Part shown: in pieces, positions 59,599-64,000 of the stretch | How positions within the stretch are numbered: the stretch's first letter is position 1 | Layout: every line of letters starts with the position of its first letter | NCBI RefSeq assembly: GCF_021533215.1 | Contig: NZ_JAJNKA010000006.1 | Coordinates: 62,001-126,000, forward strand | From: Portibacter lacus | Lineage (GTDB): Bacteria; Bacteroidota; Bacteroidia; Chitinophagales; Saprospiraceae | Direction: 5' to 3' | DNA: 64,000 nucleotides | Program-made: the position numbers and the translations under genes | The notes under the pieces: model-generated | What the model was told of the DNA's origin: nothing | The model's database searches: none | The model's input: only the letters and a program-made list of their open reading frames with translations

Positions 59599-59624
59599 TA
59601 GTGTACTAATATAGTAATACACTA
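59599..59624 (+). promoter_or_regulatory. Inverted-repeat operator for the GntR/YtrA-type regulator
   Basis: TAGTGTA (59599-59605) and TACACTA (59618-59624) are perfect inverted half-sites separated by the 12-bp spacer CTAATATAGTAA, which is itself partly symmetric. The half-sites AGTGTA/TACACT are those I recall for Bacillus YtrA, where the spacer is 13 bp. The site starts directly after the -7 box and covers the predicted transcription start, an ideal place for repression by the GntR protein encoded in the same operon. Confidence 0.75.
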
Positions 59625-59635
59625 AAACAGTAAAG

Positions 59636-60499
59636 ATGATTTCAATCAAAAACCTCACTTTTAAATACTCCAAAACCAAGGAGTTGTTTAAAGACTTAAA
59701 TTTAGAGTTAGAAGCTGGGAAGATATGTGGCTTGTTAGGGAAGAATGGAGCAGGGAAGACCACTTTGCTTCGAAATATGACAGGCCTTTTATTTCCTACT
59801 CATGGTTCTGTATATGTATTAGGTCAGGATGTTTCAAAAAGAAATCCAGAGATCGCGAAAGAGATATTTTATGTTCAAGAGGAGTATGAATTGCCAGCGA
59901 TGTCTATTGATTTATATGCTAAAATATATGCCCCGTTTTATGATCGATTCGACATATCAAATTTTAAAGATCTATTAGAAAAATTTGAAGTGGATTATTC
60001 CATGAAAACGCAGAACCTATCATACGGTCAAAAGAAAAAGGTTCAGATTGCATTTGCACTTTCTACAGGAGTTAAGTTGCTGATAATGGATGAACCTACG
60101 AATGGACTAGATATTCCTTCTAAAGCTCAGTTCCGAAAAGTTGTTATTTCATCTTTACGTGAAGATCAGAGCATTGTTATTTCTTCACATCAGGTTAGGG
60201 ACTTAAGCAATTTATTAGATAGAGTAGTGATTGTAGAAGATGGATCAGTAGTACTAAATGAAGATGTGTATGATATTTCTAGTGCATTGCTTTTTAGGCA
60301 AATCCAAGGCTCGAATGTGCCAGAGAATGCATTATATCATGAAATGATTCCTGGAGGTTTTTTAGTGGTGCAACCTAATGAAGGAGTTGAACAAAGCCAA
60401 ATTGACTTAGAAGCCTTGTTTAACGCTGTAGTCACAAGTAAGGATAAGGTCAAATCTATTTTCAAAAACCAAAACATGAACAAGGATGCTCAACTTTAA
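59636..60499 (+). CDS. ABC transporter ATP-binding protein
   Basis: 287 aa. Walker A GKNGAGKT (35-42), Q-loop VQEEYELP, a degenerate signature LSYGQ (128-132) and Walker B with D-loop LLIMDEPTNGLD (about 148-159) followed by the switch His in SSHQVRDL. The C-terminal 80 residues are an extra domain (NVPENALYHEMIPGGFLVVQPN). This type pairs with YtrA-like regulators and small permeases, usually for export or cell-envelope stress. The downstream permease gene overlaps by 14 nt. First gene of the operon, directly behind the operator. Confidence 0.93.
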   Translation: MISIKNLTFKYSKTKELFKDLNLELEAGKICGLLGKNGAGKTTLLRNMTGLLFPTHGSVYVLGQDVSKRNPEIAKEIFYVQEEYELPAMSIDLYAKIYAPFYDRFDISNFKDLLEKFEVDYSMKTQNLSYGQKKKVQIAFALSTGVKLLIMDEPTNGLDIPSKAQFRKVVISSLREDQSIVISSHQVRDLSNLLDRVVIVEDGSVVLNEDVYDISSALLFRQIQGSNVPENALYHEMIPGGFLVVQPNEGVEQSQIDLEALFNAVVTSKDKVKSIFKNQNMNKDAQL

Positions 60500-61280
60500 T
60501 TTAAAACGACTTCAAGCTCTTTTCTATAGAGAGTTTCATTTTGGTTACAAGCCCATTTTGAAAATATTAACCACAGTAACTACGGTCATCTTTCTAGTTC
60601 ATTTTGCCATTCGATTTCTCGAAAGGAATAGTGGAAACTTTCAAGGAAACGATGAGATTAATTCGACGATGATCAAATTTGCCATCATCTTATTTCTGGG
60701 AGGTTTTTACTATGCATCTATAGCATTTAGAGAGTTTAGTAACTTATCCACTCGGGCTGAATTTCTTGCCTTGCCTGGATCGAGTTTGGAAAAAATAACC
60801 ATTAAGTGGCTTTACACTAACCCGATTTTTATCTTAACCACAAGTCTATTAGTTTTTATTCTGGCTAGTCTGTTAATGCCTGCGATGGATAGATTTGTAG
60901 GGCAAGAATATGTCAATGAAATATTTACTTCTAGAATTTACTGGAACTTAGTTGGGATTTACTTTATCCTTCATAGTATTTTCTTTTTCGGAAGTATTGC
61001 TTTTAATAAAACTTCATGGATAAAAACAGTGCTGGCGGTTATGATTATCGCATTGGTAATTGCTGCATTGAATGCTGTATGGTTCAGAATTGTTTGGGCT
61101 GACATGTTTGATGGATTATTTCATGTTGCAGAGGTCAATAAGCGGACAGAATTTGGTGTGAACCATGAAGATCCTGCGGATATGTGGCAGATAAAGTTTT
61201 TCATATTCGCTTTTAAATATCTATTGGCCCCGGTGCTTTGGGTCGCTAGTCTTTTCAAACTTTCAGAAAAAGAGGTATAA
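60486..61280 (+). CDS. ABC transporter permease-like membrane protein
   Basis: 264 aa with about six hydrophobic segments (for example ILTTVTTVIFLVHFAI, FAIILFLGGFYYASI, FILTTSLLVFILASLL, LVGIYFILHSIFFFGSIAF, VLAVMIIALVIAALNAV and IFAFKYLLAPVLWVASLF). The conserved stretch FREFSNLSTRAEFLALPGSSLEKITIKWLY is typical of membrane partners of YtrA-operon ATPases. It starts 14 nt inside the ATPase gene, and its final A is shared with the ATG of the GntR gene (1-nt overlap). It should form the membrane channel with the ATPase dimer; the substrate is unknown. Confidence 0.86.
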   Translation: MLNFNLKRLQALFYREFHFGYKPILKILTTVTTVIFLVHFAIRFLERNSGNFQGNDEINSTMIKFAIILFLGGFYYASIAFREFSNLSTRAEFLALPGSSLEKITIKWLYTNPIFILTTSLLVFILASLLMPAMDRFVGQEYVNEIFTSRIYWNLVGIYFILHSIFFFGSIAFNKTSWIKTVLAVMIIALVIAALNAVWFRIVWADMFDGLFHVAEVNKRTEFGVNHEDPADMWQIKFFIFAFKYLLAPVLWVASLFKLSEKEV

Positions 61281-61648
61281 TGGAATTCAATAGTAATAAT
61301 TCGATATACATTCAGATAGCAGATCGAATTTGTGAGCAGATTCTGAGTGATGAAATTGCAGGCGAAGACAGAATACCTTCTGTTAGAGAATTTGCCGCAG
61401 ATATACAAGTTAATCCGAATACGGTCATGAGAACTTATGGACATTTGCAAGATCAGGGTATACTTTACAACAAAAGAGGAATTGGATATTTTGTTTCAGA
61501 TAACGCTAAAGATATTGTTATGAAAACTAAAAAAGCTGAGTTCATAAAGGAGAGTTTACCTGAGTTTTTTAAAATGATGGACCTCCTTAAAATTGACTTT
61601 AAAGAACTTGAAAAAATTTATAAGAAATCAACTAATCTCCAAAATTAA
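61280..61648 (+). CDS. GntR-family transcriptional regulator, YtrA subfamily
   Basis: 122 aa, the short length typical of the YtrA subfamily. The winged-helix domain covers residues 8-78 (IYIQIADRICEQILSDEIAGEDRIPSVREFAADIQVNPNTVMRTYGHLQDQGILYNKRGIGYFV), and a C-terminal helix of about 40 residues (KKAEFIKESLPEFFKMMDLL) serves for dimerisation. There is no large effector-binding domain. It is the third gene of the operon and most likely represses it by binding the inverted repeat at 59599-59624. The ATG shares its first base with the last base of the permease stop codon. Confidence 0.94.
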   Translation: MEFNSNNSIYIQIADRICEQILSDEIAGEDRIPSVREFAADIQVNPNTVMRTYGHLQDQGILYNKRGIGYFVSDNAKDIVMKTKKAEFIKESLPEFFKMMDLLKIDFKELEKIYKKSTNLQN

Positions 61649-61653
61649 ATCAA

Positions 61654-62418
61654 ATGAAAATGAGTAATATAATTATACTTAGCTTAATCAGCTTAGGAAT
61701 TGTAACCAGTTTCTCTTTTATCTATTCAATGAAACAAGAAATTAAGTTTGTTGAATTTTCAGAGATAACTGGGAGTGAAAATCTTACTTCTAAAATAATA
61801 GAAGTTGCTTCATTTGAGGGCATTATGGCGCATGATCAGATACAGGTTGTGATCCAACAAGGTGAAGCCAAAGTGGAAATCTCTGCGGAGGATAATTTAC
61901 TAGAATTTCTCAAAGTTGAAAACATAAATGGAGAGTTGAAAATCTTTATAGATAGAGAAAATAAGCCTAACGTTCATAGTAACTTTCCGATGGTGGTCAG
62001 AATTTCGAATCCTGAATTTCAGAGTATTAGAGCTTTTAATCAAAGTGAGATTCTCATAGAGGGAGCGTTGAAACAGGATCGAATAAGTATCGAAATGTCT
62101 AATCAAAGTAATCTGAGAGGAAGGTTAGAAGTTGACTCTATAGATTTGTCATTGGTGCAGCAGTCTAATGCTTATGTCAATGGGAATTGTGAAGTGTTGA
62201 ATGTAGAATTGCAGGATCAATCTGGAATTAAAGCTGGATCATTAAATAGTAAAACGATAAATGTTCAATTAAGTGATCAAACTGATGCTAAGTTGAATGC
62301 TTTGAACTCCATTTCAGGGAGCTTGAGAAATAATTCTACGTTGAACTTGGAGAATAAGCCTGAGGATAATTCTATATCGAAATCTAGGATGGCTAATTTG
62401 AATGTTGGTTGGGATTAA
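61654..62418 (+). CDS. Exported GIN-domain (DUF2807, auto-transporter adhesin head-like) protein
   Basis: 254 aa, 5 nt after the GntR gene. N-terminal signal anchor or signal peptide (NIIILSLISLGIVTSFSFIYS), then a right-handed beta-helix-like GIN domain: FEGIMAHDQIQVVIQQGEAKVEISAEDNLLEFLKVENINGELKI, then repeated short strands (IRAFNQSEILIEGALKQDRISIEMSNQSNLRG, LQDQSGIKAGSLNSKTINVQLSDQTDAKLNAL). Proteins with this domain are common in Bacteroidota next to YtrA-type operons; their role is unknown but envelope-associated. Last gene of the operon; the 130-bp repeat array starts 11 nt after the stop codon. An ATG at 61660 is an alternative start. Confidence 0.87.
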   Translation: MKMSNIIILSLISLGIVTSFSFIYSMKQEIKFVEFSEITGSENLTSKIIEVASFEGIMAHDQIQVVIQQGEAKVEISAEDNLLEFLKVENINGELKIFIDRENKPNVHSNFPMVVRISNPEFQSIRAFNQSEILIEGALKQDRISIEMSNQSNLRGRLEVDSIDLSLVQQSNAYVNGNCEVLNVELQDQSGIKAGSLNSKTINVQLSDQTDAKLNALNSISGSLRNNSTLNLENKPEDNSISKSRMANLNVGWD

Positions 62419-62429
62419 GCAAATTTATG

Positions 62430-63345
62430 TTTTGATGACAGCACTTTTTCAGTGATGTTACTAATTTCTCGAAACTGATGCTGGCTCTGCAATCCTAGCC
62501 TGCGCTCATTGCTTTGCTCGGCTTACAGATACGGGGTCATCTCTTTGTTATTGGTATTGTTTTGATGACAGCACTTTTTCAGTGATGTTATTAATTTCTT
62601 GGAGCTGGTACAGGCTCTGCAATCCTAGCACTCGCTCGTTGCTTTGCTCGGCTTACAGATCCTGGTCATCTCATTGTTATTGGTATTATTTTGATGACAG
62701 CACTTTTTTAGTGATGTTATCAATTTCTCAGAGCTGATGCTGGCTCTGCAATCCTAGCACTCGCTCGTTGCTTTGCTCGGCTTACAGATCCGGGGTCATC
62801 TCTTTGTTATTGGTATTATTTTGATGACAGCACTTTTTCAGTGATGTTATTAATTTCTCGAAACTGATGCTGGCTCTGCAATCCTAGCCTGCACTCGTTG
62901 CTTTGCTCGGCTTACAGATCCGGGGTACTAGGTATGGCTCCTCTTGAGCCTTAGCAAATCATGATCATAGATAGAGAATTAACGTTATTTAACAAAGCTA
63001 TTGGACTTACAAAGGTTAATGATCAAACACCATTTTTTGAAATGATAACCCCAGCGGGGTTCAACCTCTGTATCCAAGCAAACTAGAGTATGAATGAGCC
63101 CCAGCGGGGTGACACCTAAGATTATTTCAGTGATGTTATTAATTTCTTGGAGCTGGTACAGGCTCTGCAATCCTAGCCAGCGCTCGTTGCTTTGCTCGGC
63201 TTACAGATCCGGGGTCATCTCTTTGTTATTGGTATTATTTTGATGACAGCACTTTTTTAGTGATGTTATCAATTTTTCGCAGCTGATGCTAGCTCTGCAA
63301 TCCAAGCCTGCGCTCGTTGCTTTGCTCGGCTTACAGATCCGGTCA
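62430..63345. repeat. Array of six ~130-bp direct repeats in a duplicated three-unit block
   Basis: Units start at 62430, 62560, 62689 and 62819; after an interruption, a 5'-truncated unit starts near 63125 and the last one at 63238. Each full unit begins TTTTGATGACAGCACTTTTT, contains GGCTCTGCAATCC and TTGCTTTGCTCGGCTTACAG, and ends with GGTCATCTCTTTGTTATTGG followed by TATT. Variant bases show that units 1/4, 2/5 and 3/6 match each other best, so the array is ABC-ABC with an insert between 4 and 5. GATGAC near the start of each unit can pair with GTCATC near the end. No ORF of note runs through it. The last unit ends at the HAD gene stop codon. Confidence 0.85.
62927..63124. repeat. 198-bp insert in the array with two CCCCAGCGGGG palindromes
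   Basis: This segment replaces the end of unit 4 and the first part of unit 5. It contains two copies of the palindrome CCCCAGCGGGG (63049-63059 and 63099-63109) exactly 50 bp apart and in the same context orientation, and a small hairpin GGCTC/GAGCC (about 62936-62950). It looks like a REP-type dispersed element inserted in the array. A 41-codon ORF (62961-63086) runs across one palindrome and is not considered a gene. Confidence 0.6.
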
Positions 63346-64000
63346 TTATCTTAAAATACCCGCCAACTCTGAAATCTGGTGGATCTCAAAATCGTGTATT
63401 TTCCGATCCTCTTTAATCTTATCATGATTAAACCAGCAAGTCTTTAACCCATAACCATGACCACCAGTAATATCACTTCCATAACTATCACCAATCATAA
63501 GAACAGATTCTCGGTTAGATATACCAGCATTCTCCATTGCTACTTCGAAGAATCGAGGTTGTGGTTTTGCTGCAGAGATTTCATCAGAAACCGTTATCGA
63601 ACTGAGAAACGGTTCAAGTTGTGCAGCCTTTAGTCTTGGTCTTTGAACTTCTTTTAAGCCATTCGTTACGATATGGATATTGTAATCTTTAGATAAATCT
63701 CTGATGAGTAATTCCGCGCCTGAAACATACTTCGTATTGAGAATCACATTCTCTAGATAAACCTTGTTCCATTCTCCTCCATCACCTTCCCAGCCCATAG
63801 CATCGAGATATAAATCAAATCTTTTCGATCTCAATTCTAGAGCTGTTATTTTATTTTCTTCGAACTCCTTCCAGACTTTTGAGTTTCCCTGATTGTATAC
63901 CGAATAGGAGTCATATGCATCTCGATTAAAATGATTCAACAATGACTTGAATGCCACATGACTAGCATAAGAAAAATCCAAAATGGTATTGTCTAAATCG
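63346..64000 (-). CDS. HAD-superfamily hydrolase, YjjG-type noncanonical pyrimidine nucleotidase (5' end outside window)
   Basis: The frame runs off the right edge of the window. Its first visible residues, just beyond 63981, read DLDNTILDFSYAS, the HAD motif I (D-x-D-x-T) with the nucleophile Asp, so only a few N-terminal residues are missing and the TTG at 63981 is not the start. Motif II is HIVTNGLKE, motif III Lys lies in EISAAKPQPRFFEVAM, and motif IV is MIGDSYGSDITGG. The cap domain is helical, as in YjjG, which dephosphorylates noncanonical pyrimidine nucleotides as house-cleaning. Convergent with the ABC/GntR/GIN operon across the repeat array. Confidence 0.9.
   Translation of the reverse strand, partial: DLDNTILDFSYASHVAFKSLLNHFNRDAYDSYSVYNQGNSKVWKEFEENKITALELRSKRFDLYLDAMGWEGDGGEWNKVYLENVILNTKYVSGAELLIRDLSKDYNIHIVTNGLKEVQRPRLKAAQLEPFLSSITVSDEISAAKPQPRFFEVAMENAGISNRESVLMIGDSYGSDITGGHGYGLKTCWFNHDKIKEDRKIHDFEIHQISELAGILR

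Noticed and set aside
62961-63086. 41-codon ORF inside the repeat array
   Set aside because: It spans a REP-like palindrome, has no promoter or ribosome-binding context and no recognisable domain; it is likely chance.
1-64000. tRNA, rRNA, tmRNA, insertion sequences or prophage
   Set aside because: No cloverleaf-like or ribosomal sequence and no transposase, integrase or phage structural gene was recognised in any gap or frame; a tRNAscan or ISfinder run would be needed to exclude weak cases.

Overview
The window comes from a low-GC Bacteroidota chromosome, most likely a free-living, gliding or T9SS-bearing aerobe of the Saprospiria/Flavobacteriia type; no finer placement is possible by reading alone. 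The evidence is a PKD protein with a gliding-motility (T9SS type B) C-terminus, an FG-GAP protein with a T9SS type A tail, two TonB-dependent receptors with carboxypeptidase-regulatory-like N-domains, ribosomal protein S16 with a long acidic tail, DUF3822 next to rsmD, CxxxY-type CcmE, and many TAnnTTTG (-7) promoter boxes. Most of the window is core chromosome. I see no insertion sequence, phage, CRISPR array, rRNA or tRNA. Layout: 1-7 kb, end of a PKD adhesin, rplS, a lipocalin-like lipoprotein plus TonB receptor pair, rpsP, and an unknown 462-aa protein. 7-16 kb, GH29 fucosidase, YkgJ protein, alanine/sodium symporter, RhlE-type helicase, a decayed DUF5060 gene, DUF1569, a lipoprotein, and a membrane protein plus thioredoxin-like pair. 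16-21 kb, SDR, flavoprotein and Gfo/Idh oxidoreductases, then the FG-GAP T9SS cargo. 21-26 kb, a minus-strand salvage/transport operon (deoxynucleoside kinase, YggS, adenine deaminase, AspT-type transporter). 26-29 kb, gatC, a cobalamin adenosyltransferase and YpdA, opposite a peroxiredoxin-thioredoxin operon; three palindromic repeats lie between them. 29-32.5 kb, two MFS transporters and a DUF6495-like protein. 32.7-38.7 kb, an amphipathic-helix protein with a small membrane partner, a coiled-coil protein, a second TonB receptor with a small Cys-containing partner, and a lipoprotein. 38.8-42 kb, a PA0069-type radical SAM protein, a candidate small RNA, and an LpxH-like phosphatase with a glycosyltransferase. 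42-48 kb, cytochrome c maturation genes (ccmE, ccmF), a DUF2520 protein, tsaD and a hydrolase. 48-53.5 kb, a small membrane protein, DUF3822, rsmD, argS, glnS. 53.6-59.5 kb, a thioredoxin-domain exported protein, a 943-aa exported helical protein, pyrB and pyrR. 59.6-62.4 kb, an ABC transporter / YtrA-type GntR / GIN-domain operon with a clear operator. 62.4-63.35 kb, a six-unit array of about 130-bp repeats. The window ends in a HAD (YjjG-type) nucleotidase. How the genes work together: several compact operons are evident from overlaps and short gaps. They cover redox defence (Prx-Trx), cytochrome c assembly, purine/deoxynucleoside salvage and pyrimidine synthesis. The ABC/GntR operon appears self-regulated, because its inverted-repeat operator overlaps the predicted transcription start. 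The features most worth following up are the higher-order 130-bp repeat array, the orphan promoter-terminator transcript near 40.05-40.15 kb, the GntR operator, the giant exported helical protein, and a group of promoters placed so close to start codons that leaderless mRNAs are predicted.
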